Numbered from the stretch's first letter, positions 22,829-32,010 are shown. The stretch is 40,181 nucleotides of DNA from Bacillota bacterium (GCA_028724585.1 JAQYCQ010000012.1:1-40181); one strand, 5' to 3'. Translations and numbers: made by a program. Notes: a model not told the origin generated them from the letters alone.

Positions 22829-25084
22829 GTGATCAAAAATGTTCAGACGAATGTTATTAAGCGCGACGGCCAGGAAGTTGAGTTCAACATCGAGAAGATA
22901 TACAACGCTATAGCTAAAGCAAATCATGAAGTGGATCCTATCCACCAGATGAGCGATATCCAGATACGCGCCGTATCCGAGAAGGTTGCTGACGAGTGCA
23001 TGGAATCACCGCATGCTGTAAGCGTCGAGGACATACAGGATATGGTGGAGACAGGCATCATGGAGATGCGCGGCTTCGAAGTGGCGCAGAAGTATGTCCG
23101 TTACAGATATAAAAGGTCACTCGCCCGTAAGACAAATACTACGGACGACGGGATCCTGGCTCTGATAGAGCATAATAACGAGGAAGTAAAGCAGGAGAAC
23201 TCAAACAAGAATCCTGTCATCAATTCGACCCAGCGTGACTATATGGCCGGTGAAGTCAGCAAGGACCTCACACGCCGTATACTCGTGCCTGAGGACATCA
23301 TGCAGGCTCACGAGGAAGGCATCATCCATTTCCACGACTCTGACTATTTCGCGCAGAAAGAACATAACTGCGATCTGATCAATCTGGAGGATATGCTCCA
23401 GAACAACACTGTCATCAGCGAAACCCTTATAGAGAAGCCTCACAGCTTCTATACAGCCGCGAACGTAACGACACAGATAGTCGCTCAGGTCGCTTCCAAT
23501 CAGTACGGCGGACAGTCCTTCACACTTGCTCACCTTGCCCCTTTCGTAGATATCAGCCGCCAGAAGCTGAGAAAGCAGGTGGTCCAGGAGATGGAGGCGA
23601 TCGGCGAGAAGATAGATCAGGAAAAAGTCGAAAAGGTAGCGGAGATCAGGCTAAAGGATGAGATAACAAGGGGCATCCAGACCATCCAGTATCAGCTCAT
23701 AACCCTTATGACCTGCAACGGCCAGGCTCCTTTCGTAACTATGTTCATGTATCTCGACGAGGTTCCTGAAGGTCGGATAAGGGAAGACCTGGCTATGCTG
23801 ATAGAAGAGGTACTGAGACAGAGGATGCAGGGCGTCAAGAACGAGAAGGGCGTCTGGATCACACCGGCTTTCCCTAAGCTGATATATGTGCTCGATGAGG
23901 ATAATATCCACGAGAATTCGAAATTCTATTACCTGACAGAGCTTGCTGCCAGATGCACAGCCAGAAGAATGGTGCCTGACTATATCTCGGCAAAGAAGAT
24001 GAAAGAACTTAAGGGCGATGTATATCCCTGCATGGGCTGCAGGAGCTTCCTTACTCCAGATAATGAAGACCAGCCGGAAGGTCTCTGCAACGATGGCAAC
24101 AAGGCACATGCTCAGGACTACGAAGAAGGAAAGCATAAGTATTACGGTCGTTTCAACCAGGGAGTAGTGACTATCAATCTCGTAGATGTGGCATGCTCCG
24201 CGGTCAGAGAAGCTCAGAAGAGCGGCGGGGATAAATTTGATGCCTTCTGGAAGATACTTGACGAAAGGCTCGAGCTCTGCCACAAGGCGCTCAGATGCCG
24301 TCACGAGAGACTGATGGGCACTCCATCTGATGTAGCGCCTATCCTCTGGCAGTACGGAGCTCTCGCAAGGCTTAAGAAGGGCGAGAAGATCGACAAGCTC
24401 CTGTTCGGAAACTATTCGACCATTTCCCTCGGTTACGCCGGTCTTTACGAGATGTGCGTTGAGATGACAGGAAAGAGCCATACGGATCCGGAAGCGAAAC
24501 CGTTTGCGCTCAAGGTAATGCAGACTCTGAACGATTACTGCGCCAAGTGGAGAAAGGCTGAAAACATCAGTTATTCCCTTTACGGAACGCCGATGGAATC
24601 CACAACCTACAAGTTTGCTAAATGCCTGCAGAAGAGGTTCGGCATCATCAAGGATGTTACAGACCATAATTACATCACAAACAGCTACCATGTAAATGTC
24701 CGCGAAAACATCGATGCTTTTAAGAAGCTTAAGTTCGAGGCGGAATTCCAGCAGCTGTCGCCCGGCGGAGCTATCAGCTACGTTGAGGTGCCTGACCTTC
24801 AGGACAATATTCCGGCGGTCCTGGCTGTCATGAAGTTCATATACGAAAATATCATGTACGCCGAGCTCAATACCAAGAGCGATTACTGCGAAGTCTGCGG
24901 ATACGACGGAGAGATAAAGGTTCAGGAAGACAAATCAGGGAAACTGGTATGGATATGTCCTAACTGCGGCAATACCGACCAGTCTAAGATGTCCGTAGCG
25001 AGACGTACATGCGGATATATCGGAACGCAGTTCTGGAACCAGGGCAGGACCCAGGAAATAAAGGACCGAGTATTGCATCTGTAA
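22829..25084 (+). CDS. nrdD: Anaerobic (class III) ribonucleoside-triphosphate reductase
   Basis: The 751-residue product starts at GTG 22829 after GAGGGGGAG. An ATP-cone occupies about residues 3-95 (VIKRDGQEVEFNIEKIYNAI). The glycyl-radical barrel follows, with CMGCRSFL cysteines. Near the end is a zinc site (CEVCGYDGE and CPNCGN) and the radical loop RRTCGYIGTQ, whose glycine carries the radical. It makes deoxynucleotides without oxygen using formate as reductant in known relatives. nrdG follows after a terminator hairpin. Confidence 0.97.
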   Translation: MIKNVQTNVIKRDGQEVEFNIEKIYNAIAKANHEVDPIHQMSDIQIRAVSEKVADECMESPHAVSVEDIQDMVETGIMEMRGFEVAQKYVRYRYKRSLARKTNTTDDGILALIEHNNEEVKQENSNKNPVINSTQRDYMAGEVSKDLTRRILVPEDIMQAHEEGIIHFHDSDYFAQKEHNCDLINLEDMLQNNTVISETLIEKPHSFYTAANVTTQIVAQVASNQYGGQSFTLAHLAPFVDISRQKLRKQVVQEMEAIGEKIDQEKVEKVAEIRLKDEITRGIQTIQYQLITLMTCNGQAPFVTMFMYLDEVPEGRIREDLAMLIEEVLRQRMQGVKNEKGVWITPAFPKLIYVLDEDNIHENSKFYYLTELAARCTARRMVPDYISAKKMKELKGDVYPCMGCRSFLTPDNEDQPEGLCNDGNKAHAQDYEEGKHKYYGRFNQGVVTINLVDVACSAVREAQKSGGDKFDAFWKILDERLELCHKALRCRHERLMGTPSDVAPILWQYGALARLKKGEKIDKLLFGNYSTISLGYAGLYEMCVEMTGKSHTDPEAKPFALKVMQTLNDYCAKWRKAENISYSLYGTPMESTTYKFAKCLQKRFGIIKDVTDHNYITNSYHVNVRENIDAFKKLKFEAEFQQLSPGGAISYVEVPDLQDNIPAVLAVMKFIYENIMYAELNTKSDYCEVCGYDGEIKVQEDKSGKLVWICPNCGNTDQSKMSVARRTCGYIGTQFWNQGRTQEIKDRVLHL

Positions 25085-25100
25085 AACCGTGATAATTTCA

Positions 25101-25135
25101 AAGCCGCCGGAAATATCTGTCCCGGCGGCTTTTTT
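25101..25135 (+). terminator. Terminator hairpin between nrdD and nrdG
   Basis: AAGCCGCCGG (25101-25110) pairs exactly with CCGGCGGCTT (25122-25131), followed by a T-run to 25135. It should reduce read-through into nrdG. Confidence 0.92.
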
Positions 25136-25150
25136 ACAGGGAGTATTTTT

Positions 25151-25753
25151 ATGAACTATGCCAATATAAAGGATTTCGACGTAGCCGACGGCCCTGGCGT
25201 GAGAGTCAGCCTGTTCGTTTCAGGCTGCAGGCACCACTGTGAAGAGTGCTTCAACCCTATGACCTGGGATTTCGGATACGGACAGCCCTTTACCGAGGAA
25301 ACAGAAGATGAGATAATCCACAGTCTCGCTCCTGACTATATTCAGGGCTTCAGCCTTCTCGGAGGAGAACCTTTCGAGCCGGAAAATCAGCCGGTTCTGG
25401 CAAAGCTGCTGAAGAGGATAAAAGAAACATATCCGGATAAGGATATATGGTGCTATACAGGCTACACTTACGAGACTGATCTGCTGGGACAGTACGGAGA
25501 CGGCGAGAGCAGTATTTCCAGTACTGGAGTGACTGCGCGCACAGAATTTACAGATGAAATGCTGTCATACATAGACTGTCTGGTCGACGGAGAATTTATC
25601 CTTGCGGAAAAAGACGCCACCCTGCTCTTCAGAGGCAGCAGCAATCAACGGCTGATAGGACTGAACGGATACAAGGTTCCGGAAGAGCGTAAGAGGGACC
25701 ATGAGATAAAGCATTTCGACGGAGTGAATATCAAGACACGGACTTCAATGTAG
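25151..25753 (+). CDS. nrdG: Anaerobic ribonucleotide reductase activating protein (radical SAM)
   Basis: The 200-residue product follows GGGAG 15 bases past the hairpin. Cysteines 26, 30 and 33 (GCRHHCEEC, CX3CX2C) bind the [4Fe-4S] cluster; ADGPGVRVSLFVSGC and GGEPFEPEN are NrdG hallmarks. It uses S-adenosylmethionine to place the glycyl radical on NrdD. A promoter of its own is not seen, so it depends on read-through from nrdD. Confidence 0.96.
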   Translation: MNYANIKDFDVADGPGVRVSLFVSGCRHHCEECFNPMTWDFGYGQPFTEETEDEIIHSLAPDYIQGFSLLGGEPFEPENQPVLAKLLKRIKETYPDKDIWCYTGYTYETDLLGQYGDGESSISSTGVTARTEFTDEMLSYIDCLVDGEFILAEKDATLLFRGSSNQRLIGLNGYKVPEERKRDHEIKHFDGVNIKTRTSM

Positions 25754-25757
25754 ATAT

Positions 25758-25789
25758 CCGGCGGCAGCCGGCTTGTCCGCGGAGCGGAC
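25758..25789. repeat. Mini-hairpin repeat, pair
   Basis: CCGGC-GGCA-GCCGG (25758-25771), then perfect GTCCGC-GGA-GCGGAC (25775-25789), directly after nrdG. Confidence 0.85.
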
Positions 25790-25950
25790 GGCTGTTCTTG
25801 AGCGATATGTTCCGGCTATCTAGATTATCTATCCATATTAATAGAAAGTTTCTTTATATAACGGGCACGAAATCTGATTAATTTTAACCCTCAATGCCAA
25901 TAAATGATATGGAGCATTTTTGTGCTACTATATTTTAGGAGAAAACGATA

Positions 25951-26343
25951 ATGAGCAGAGTAAATGATTTTTTAACGGAAACAGGAATATTCTTCCTCGC
26001 GACAGTAGACGGCGACCAGCCTAAGCTAAGACCTCTTGGAGCTCATCTTGAGATCGACGGCAAGGTCATCTTCGGTGTAGGGGACTTCAAGGACGTCTAC
26101 AAGCAGATGGAGGCGAATCCTAAGGTAGAGATAGTGGCCTGCAAGCCTGACGGACACTGGCTTCGCTATACAGGAAAGGCTGTGTTCGACCATAATGATG
26201 TGTACGCGAAGAAGATGATCGAAGCTTCACATCTTGAAGAAATCTACAATGAAAAGACAGGCAATAAGCTGATGACATTCCATCTCGAAGACGCTAAGGC
26301 TGTCGATATTCCTATGATGGGTGAAGGAGAAGATCTGCTCTAG
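25951..26343 (+). CDS. Pyridoxamine 5'-phosphate oxidase-fold flavoprotein
   Basis: The 130-residue product starts after AGGAG. FFLATVDGDQPKLRPLGAH and the KVEIVACKPDGHWLRYTGKAVF stretch are the split-barrel flavin-binding fold used by PNPOx-like and NimA-like proteins. Family members bind FMN, F420 or heme; for an anaerobe FMN is the likely ligand. The reaction is unknown. The gene is monocistronic, between nrdG and the suf operon. Confidence 0.82.
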   Translation: MSRVNDFLTETGIFFLATVDGDQPKLRPLGAHLEIDGKVIFGVGDFKDVYKQMEANPKVEIVACKPDGHWLRYTGKAVFDHNDVYAKKMIEASHLEEIYNEKTGNKLMTFHLEDAKAVDIPMMGEGEDLL

Positions 26344-26413
26344 CATATATGATCGCAGGCTATGGTGTTCCCGAAGCAGGGTGTGAATGATAACCGGCAT
26401 TTGATTCAGGGAG

Positions 26414-26460
26414 GCACGCCATTTTCAATTGTTATTCCAAATGGCGCGCTTCTTTATTTT
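26414..26460 (+). terminator. Terminator-like hairpin before the suf promoter
   Basis: GCACGCCATTT (26414-26424) pairs with AAATGGCGCGC (26439-26449) at 10 of 11 positions, followed by a T-rich stretch. It ends the flavoprotein transcript. Confidence 0.65.
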
Positions 26461-26496
26461 ACTGCCAGCAGAGGGACGCTGGACAAGAAAAATTCA

Positions 26497-26525
26497 TTGA
26501 CAATAGAGGATATTCAGCTTACGAT
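26497..26525 (+). promoter_or_regulatory. Candidate suf operon promoter
   Basis: A perfect -35 TTGACA (26497-26502) is spaced 17 bases from TACGAT (26520-26525), about 75 bases ahead of sufC. A second -10-like TACAAT lies near 26568. No IscR or SufR gene is in the window. Confidence 0.6.
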
Positions 26526-26598
26526 TAAAAGCGTTTGAAATCCAATTAAACTGCATGGATTTATAGATACAATATAAAGATATTTTAGGGAGGCAATA

Positions 26599-27357
26599 AT
26601 GTCAGATAATATATTAGAGATCCGCGGCCTTAAGGTGGAAGCGGACGGGAAAGAGATCCTGCACGGGGTCGACCTTTCCATCGGTGCCGGAGAAACACAC
26701 GTACTCATGGGACCGAACGGTGCCGGAAAATCTACTATGGGCAATGCCCTTATGGGACATCCTCAGTACAAGATCACCGGGGGCAGCATCGTGTTCAAGG
26801 GCCAGGATATCACTAAACAGAGCGCTGCGGACAGGGCAAAGCTCGGTATGTTCTACTCTTTCCAGAACCCTATCGAAGTTCCTGGAGTATCCCTTTTCAG
26901 CTTCCTCAGGAGCGCTGCAGAAGCAGTAACCGGCGAACGTGTCAAGTTCCTCAAGTTCCGCAGGGAGATGCTCGCAAAGATGAAGGTCCTGAACATGGAC
27001 GAGTCATATGCTGAGCGTGACCTTAACGTAGGTTTCTCAGGCGGCGAAAAGAAAAAAGCGGAGATCCTGCAGCTCCTCATGCTCCAGCCTCAGTTCGCCA
27101 TCCTCGACGAGACTGACTCTGGCCTGGACGTAGATGCCGTACGTACAGTATCAGCCGGCGTACAGGAATTCTATAAGGAAGGCGACAAGTCACTGCTGAT
27201 CATCACGCACAGCACACGTATCCTCGAGTCACTAAATGTAGACAAGACTCACGTGCTGGTAAACGGCAGACTGGTTGCTGAAGGCGACGCTTCAATGATC
27301 GATGATATCAACGAAAACGGCTTTGAAAAATACGAGAAAGCCGCTGCAGCAGAATAG
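26599..27357 (+). CDS. sufC: Fe-S cluster assembly ATPase SufC
   Basis: The 252-residue ABC ATPase follows GGGAGG. Walker A GPNGAGKST is at 38-46, the signature FSGGEKKKAEILQ follows, and Walker B with LDETDSGLDVD is the SufC form. It drives the SufBD scaffold in the cytoplasm. First gene of the suf operon, 15 bases before sufB. Confidence 0.97.
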   Translation: MSDNILEIRGLKVEADGKEILHGVDLSIGAGETHVLMGPNGAGKSTMGNALMGHPQYKITGGSIVFKGQDITKQSAADRAKLGMFYSFQNPIEVPGVSLFSFLRSAAEAVTGERVKFLKFRREMLAKMKVLNMDESYAERDLNVGFSGGEKKKAEILQLLMLQPQFAILDETDSGLDVDAVRTVSAGVQEFYKEGDKSLLIITHSTRILESLNVDKTHVLVNGRLVAEGDASMIDDINENGFEKYEKAAAAE

Positions 27358-27372
27358 AGTGAGAAGAGCAAA

Positions 27373-28785
27373 ATGAGTGAAAAGACATATGTGGAAGACA
27401 TTGACCGCAGCCTCTACGATTTCCGGTATGAGGAGAGCGACAAAGACTTCTATAAGGTAGGGGAAGGTCTGGACGCGGCGATCGTCGACCAGATCTCCAA
27501 AGAAAAGAACGATCCCCAGTGGATGCACGACCTGCGCATGAAGAGTCTGGACATTTACAATAAGATGGGCATTCCTCAGTGGGGACCAGCTATCGACGGA
27601 CTGAACATGGATCAGATCGTCACATATATCCGCCCTAAGACAAAGATGAGCGCAAAATGGTCTGAGGTTCCTGACGATATAAAAAATACTTTTGAAAAGC
27701 TGGGAATCCCTGAGGCGGAGCGTAAATCCCTCGCGGGCGTAGGCGCGCAGTACGATTCTGAGTTAGTTTACCATAACGTCAAGAAAGAGGTAGCTGAGCA
27801 GGGCGTAATATATACAGACCTTGAAAGCGCTATGCACGGACCTTACGAGCAGATGATCAAGGATCATTTCATGCACCTGGTTCCTCTTACAGACCATAAG
27901 TTCGCTGCTCTTCACGGCGCTGTATGGTCAGGCGGATCATTCGTATACGTTCCTAAGGGCGTAAAGGTTGATATCCCTCTGCAGTCGTATTTCAGACTGA
28001 ACGCTCCAGGCGCGGGCCAGTTCGAGCATACGCTGATCATACTGGACGAAGGCGCCGACCTTCACTTCATAGAAGGATGCTCGGCTCCTAAATATAATGT
28101 AGCTAACCTGCACGCCGGCTGCGTAGAGCTGTATGTAGGAAAAAACGCGCGCCTGCGTTATTCCACTATCGAAAACTGGTCAAAGAACATGTACAACCTG
28201 AACACCAAGCGTGCCATCGTCGAAGAAGGCGGCCGCATGGAATGGGTATCAGGCTCATTCGGTTCACATGTTTCATATCTGTATCCTACGACTATCCTCA
28301 ACGGCAAGGGCGCGCAGATGGAATTCACGGGAATCACATTCGCGGGACACGGCCAGAACCTCGATACAGGTATGAAGGTAGTTCATAACGCTGAGAATAC
28401 GACTTCAGTTGTAAGCACCAAGTCTATCTCAAAGGACGGCGGCGTAAGCACTTACCGTTCTTCCGTACAGGTGCAGCCTAAGGCTAAACACGCTAAATCA
28501 ACTGTTTCCTGCGAATCACTGATGCTGGACGATATTTCGCGTTCGGATACTATCCCGGCTATGGATGTCCGCACAAAGGACGCTGATATAGGCCATGAAG
28601 CGAAGATAGGCCGTATCAACGATGAAGCGGTATTCTATCTCATGAGCCGCGGCCTGTCCGAAGAAGACGCGAGAGCGCTGATCGTAAGCGGTTTCGCTGA
28701 CAACGTTTCCAAGGAGCTCCCTCTGGAATACGCAGCAGAGATGAACAACCTGATCCGCCTCGAGATGAAGGGCGCTATCGGTTAA
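27373..28785 (+). CDS. sufB: Fe-S cluster scaffold protein SufB
   Basis: The 470-residue product shows SufB blocks: SGGSFVYVPKGVKV, EGCSAPKYNVANLHAG, RYSTIENWSKNMYNLNTKR and the closing SRGLSEEDARALIVSGF. With SufC and SufD it forms the complex on which clusters are built from SufS-derived sulfur. An 80-base gap separates it from sufD. High identity to the family is expected because all landmark blocks are present. Confidence 0.97.
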   Translation: MSEKTYVEDIDRSLYDFRYEESDKDFYKVGEGLDAAIVDQISKEKNDPQWMHDLRMKSLDIYNKMGIPQWGPAIDGLNMDQIVTYIRPKTKMSAKWSEVPDDIKNTFEKLGIPEAERKSLAGVGAQYDSELVYHNVKKEVAEQGVIYTDLESAMHGPYEQMIKDHFMHLVPLTDHKFAALHGAVWSGGSFVYVPKGVKVDIPLQSYFRLNAPGAGQFEHTLIILDEGADLHFIEGCSAPKYNVANLHAGCVELYVGKNARLRYSTIENWSKNMYNLNTKRAIVEEGGRMEWVSGSFGSHVSYLYPTTILNGKGAQMEFTGITFAGHGQNLDTGMKVVHNAENTTSVVSTKSISKDGGVSTYRSSVQVQPKAKHAKSTVSCESLMLDDISRSDTIPAMDVRTKDADIGHEAKIGRINDEAVFYLMSRGLSEEDARALIVSGFADNVSKELPLEYAAEMNNLIRLEMKGAIG

Positions 28786-28865
28786 CATAAGCAGACAAGC
28801 AGTTTATAACAATAAGAACCGGCAGGCCGGCGTATGACCAGCCTGTATATATAAAGGATTAAAAA

Positions 28866-29951
28866 ATGAGTCAGAATCTTGATTTGAGAGTTAATCGCCT
28901 TCCGGTCAGCACATGGAACCATCTTCATATGAACGAGACGGATTTCTCACTGGCAATGCCTGACGGACCGGCAGAGACGGTAATAGATAACCCGGACAAG
29001 ATGATTCACGAGCACAGTATGGATCTTCTCCGCGATTTTTCACAGGTGGAGACCGGCATGGGCCCGGATATGAATCGTCTGCTCTGGGATGGAAGCGACG
29101 GACGGGTACAGCACGATGTATTCCGCCTGCGTGAAGGAAAAGGAACGGTAAGGATCAGCTTTTCTTCCGAGGGCGGCCATGTAACAGGCAACTTCATCGG
29201 ACTGGAAGCAAAAGCGGACACAGAGATGACAGCCGTTATGGATATGTCTACAGCTGACGGCAGCGAGTGCGCTCAGGCTGTACAGACGAAGATGATCGTC
29301 GGCAGGAACGCTAAGATCCGCCTCATACAGATCATGAGAGCAGGGGACGAAGCTCTTCTTCTTAACGACGTAGGCGGAATCTGCGATGACAACGCCAGCA
29401 TCGACATCATCCACGTTATCCTCAGCGGAAAAAATGTCATGCTCGGCGCGACTGTAAACCTCAACGGCGAAAGAAGCTATATGACATCTGATACAGGCTA
29501 TATGGTCGAGGGAGACCACCGTCTGGATATGAACTATGTGACTAATCACATCGGACCTAGGACAAACTGCCTGATGACTACAAACGGCGTCTTAAAGGGA
29601 ACAGCTAAGAAGATCTTCCGCGGCACTATCGATTTCCGCAACGGATCAGCTGCCAGCAAGGGAGCTGTTACAGAAGATGTCCTTCTCATTGATGACGAGG
29701 TAGTAAACCAGACTATTCCTGTTATTCTCTGTGCTGAGGAAGACGTCGAAGGAAGCCACGGAGCTACCATCGGACAGCTTGACGAGGATACGGTATTCTA
29801 TCTGCAGTCCCGCGGCATGTCCATCGAAGATGTTTACGCCTTAATGGAAAAGGCGCGCCTGTTAGCGGTTATCAGGAAGATTCCTGATGATGTTACAAGA
29901 GACGCCCTTTTAAAGGACTTTGACGCAGAAGGCGAAAACGAAGAGGAATAA
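28866..29951 (+). CDS. sufD: Fe-S cluster assembly protein SufD
   Basis: The 361-residue product is shorter than SufB and shares its right-handed beta-helix ending (EGSHGATIGQLDEDTVFYLQSRGMS). The N-terminus MSQNLDLRVNRLPVSTWNHL is a typical SufD opening. It pairs with SufB in the scaffold. It ends two bases before sufS. Confidence 0.94.
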   Translation: MSQNLDLRVNRLPVSTWNHLHMNETDFSLAMPDGPAETVIDNPDKMIHEHSMDLLRDFSQVETGMGPDMNRLLWDGSDGRVQHDVFRLREGKGTVRISFSSEGGHVTGNFIGLEAKADTEMTAVMDMSTADGSECAQAVQTKMIVGRNAKIRLIQIMRAGDEALLLNDVGGICDDNASIDIIHVILSGKNVMLGATVNLNGERSYMTSDTGYMVEGDHRLDMNYVTNHIGPRTNCLMTTNGVLKGTAKKIFRGTIDFRNGSAASKGAVTEDVLLIDDEVVNQTIPVILCAEEDVEGSHGATIGQLDEDTVFYLQSRGMSIEDVYALMEKARLLAVIRKIPDDVTRDALLKDFDAEGENEEE

Positions 29952-29953
29952 AA

Positions 29954-31198
29954 ATGTACGATAAGAAACTGGCACACTGGGACGATATTGATAAGATCCG
30001 CGCGGATTTCCCGCTTCTCCAGAACGCGGACGTAGATTATCTGGACAATTCCGCGACTTCTCAGAAGCCCCAGTGCGTGATAGATAAAGAAAAAGAATAT
30101 TACGAGCAGTATAACGCCAATCCTTTCCGCGGTCTCTACGAGATAAGCGTCAGGGCAACGGACGAATACGAGGCGGCGCGCCAGACCGTAGCTGATTTCA
30201 TCAACGCAAATGAAGCGGATGAGATCGTCTTTACGCGAAACGCGACAGAGAGCCTCAACCTCGCAGCCTACAGCGCGGGTGACATGCTGGTGAACGAAGG
30301 TGATGAGATCATCACTTCTGTAGTGGAACACCACAGCAACTTCCTTCCATGGAAGGCGCTCGCTAAGCGCAAGGGAGCTGAGCTTAAATTCGCTGAGCCT
30401 GAGGCTGACGGCAAGTTCGACCCGGAGAAGATCCGTGCCATGCTGACACCGAAGACTAAGATCGTAGCGCTTACCGCTATGTCCAATATCTTCGGTTCAG
30501 TCAACGACATGAAGACTATAGCGAAATACGTTCACAAAAACGGAAGCATCCTGGTAGTGGACGGAGCGCAGAGCGTTCCCCACGTAAAGACCGATGTGCA
30601 GGATATGGACTGCGATCTCCTGGCCTTTTCAGGACACAAGATGCTGGGACCTATGGGTATCGGCGTGCTCTACGGAAAAAAGGAGCTGCTGGAGAAGATG
30701 CCTCCGTTCCTTACAGGCGGCGAGATGATAGACATGGTAACTCTTGAGAAGACCATCTACGCTCCTGTACCTCATAAGTTCGAAGCTGGTACAGTAAACG
30801 CTGCCGCGGCAATCGGCTTTGCCGAAGCCATCAGGTATCTGCAGAAGGTCGGCCTCGACCGCATAGAAGCCAGGGAAGAGATGCTGACCGAGCGTTTGGT
30901 AAAGGGTATGCAGCAGATCCCTCACGTGATAGTTCTCGGTTCGGAAGACCCGGCAGACCATCACGGCATCTGCGCTTTTAAGATCGAGGGCGTTCACCCA
31001 CATGATGTATCCACTATCCTCGATACAGACAAGATCGCGGTACGCGCCGGCCATCACTGCGCTCAGCCGCTGCACAAGTATCTGGGCATCCCTTCGACCA
31101 CACGCGCCAGCCTCATGTTCTACAATACTGAAGAAGAAGTTGACCGTTTCCTCGCCAGCGTTAAAACGATCCGCGGCGAAATGGGTTACGAAGACTAA
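29954..31198 (+). CDS. sufS: Cysteine desulfurase SufS
   Basis: The 414-residue PLP enzyme takes sulfur from cysteine. FPLLQNADVDYLDNSATSQKP is the group II desulfurase start, SGHKMLGPMG contains the PLP lysine, and HHCAQPLHKYLG the persulfide-forming cysteine. It starts two bases after sufD and transfers sulfur to SufU. Confidence 0.97.
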   Translation: MYDKKLAHWDDIDKIRADFPLLQNADVDYLDNSATSQKPQCVIDKEKEYYEQYNANPFRGLYEISVRATDEYEAARQTVADFINANEADEIVFTRNATESLNLAAYSAGDMLVNEGDEIITSVVEHHSNFLPWKALAKRKGAELKFAEPEADGKFDPEKIRAMLTPKTKIVALTAMSNIFGSVNDMKTIAKYVHKNGSILVVDGAQSVPHVKTDVQDMDCDLLAFSGHKMLGPMGIGVLYGKKELLEKMPPFLTGGEMIDMVTLEKTIYAPVPHKFEAGTVNAAAAIGFAEAIRYLQKVGLDRIEAREEMLTERLVKGMQQIPHVIVLGSEDPADHHGICAFKIEGVHPHDVSTILDTDKIAVRAGHHCAQPLHKYLGIPSTTRASLMFYNTEEEVDRFLASVKTIRGEMGYED

Positions 31199-31217
31199 AA
31201 TAAGGGTATAATTATGA

Positions 31218-31243
31218 CATCCGCAGGTTTCGGCCCGCGGATG
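31218..31243 (+). other. Hairpin between sufS and sufU
   Basis: CATCCGC (31218-31224) pairs exactly with GCGGATG (31237-31243). No T-run follows, so it is probably an RNA-stability or processing element rather than a terminator. Confidence 0.55.
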
Positions 31244-31284
31244 CCTTACGTTAATATAACTGATATGAAACGAGGAAAGAAACC

Positions 31285-31734
31285 ATGGCGAGAACTTTCT
31301 ATAATGAGATCCTCACGGACCACAACATCCGCCCGGGTCATAAACGTCAGCTGGAGGGCGCAAACATGGTGCTCGAAGGCGTAAATCCAAGCTGCGGAGA
31401 CGACATAGTCCTTCAGCTCAGAGTAGAAGACGACAAGATCGTCGACGGCGCTTTTGTAGGAGACGGATGTGCCGTTTCCCAGGCATCAGCGGACATCATG
31501 CTCGATCTCATAATCGGCAAGTCCAGAGAAGAAGCGGCTCACCTCTCAGAGCTCTTCTTAAGGATGATCAAGGGCAGCGTAACGGACGAAGAACTCGAAG
31601 AGCTGGACGAAGCCGGCGCTCTCGAGGATATCTCCCATATGCCTTCACGTGTAAAGTGCGCGGTGCTCGGATGGCACACTATGGACGAAATGTTCAAGGG
31701 CAAAAACGAGGCTGCAACGACTGAAGACCAGTAA
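31285..31734 (+). CDS. sufU: Zinc-dependent sulfurtransferase SufU
   Basis: The 149-residue product has Cys37 and Asp39 (NPSCGDD), Cys62 (GDGCAVSQAS) and Cys125 (RVKCAVLGW), the zinc site that receives persulfide from SufS in Gram-positive bacteria. The SufU-specific insertion between the second and third cysteines is present, which separates it from IscU. Last gene of the operon; a terminator follows. Confidence 0.95.
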   Translation: MARTFYNEILTDHNIRPGHKRQLEGANMVLEGVNPSCGDDIVLQLRVEDDKIVDGAFVGDGCAVSQASADIMLDLIIGKSREEAAHLSELFLRMIKGSVTDEELEELDEAGALEDISHMPSRVKCAVLGWHTMDEMFKGKNEAATTEDQ

Positions 31735-31752
31735 AAAACAGCTTAGAAGACT

Positions 31753-31797
31753 GCCGCGCAGTACGCAGGAAATACCTGCCTGCTGAGCGGCATTTTT
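31753..31797 (+). terminator. Terminator of the suf operon
   Basis: GCCGC (31753-31757) pairs with GCGGC (31787-31791), with GCAGG/CCTGC inside, then ATTTTT. Confidence 0.85.
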
Positions 31798-31822
31798 ATG
31801 CCATGAGATCAGGCGGACCGGC

Positions 31823-31851
31823 GTGAGCTCCGCTCACAGGATCCTCCGGAT
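31823..31851. repeat. Mini-hairpin repeat, pair
   Basis: Perfect GTGAGC-TCC-GCTCAC (31823-31837), AGG, then ATCC-TCC-GGAT (31841-31851). Both hairpins have a TCC triloop. Confidence 0.85.
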
Positions 31852-31914
31852 AACTGTTCTGCCTGCGGCGTGATCCTGCAATGAGTGCAAAACTGTATGT
31901 AATGTTCACAAAAA

Positions 31915-31944
31915 TTGTCATACAAAGCTTTTGTATGCTATACT
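31915..31944 (+). promoter_or_regulatory. Aquaporin promoter with palindrome between -35 and -10
   Basis: TTGTCA (31915-31920) and TATACT (31939-31944) are separated by 18 bases. Arms CATACAAA (31919-31926) and TTTGTATG (31930-31937), exact complements around GCT, fill the spacer. A protein bound there would block polymerase, so repression is the likely mode. Confidence 0.7.
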
Positions 31945-32010
31945 TTTGTTGAACTGTGCCCTGCTATGAGCACAGTAGAACTTATACTTATTTATTAAGG
32001 AGGTTTTGTT

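Noticed and set aside
22663-22860. 65-codon plus-strand frame before nrdD
   Set aside because: It would begin before the predicted -35, contains the promoter and overlaps the nrdD start.
23651-24691. 346-codon minus-strand frame inside nrdD
   Set aside because: It is antisense to a clear nrdD and matches no known protein pattern.
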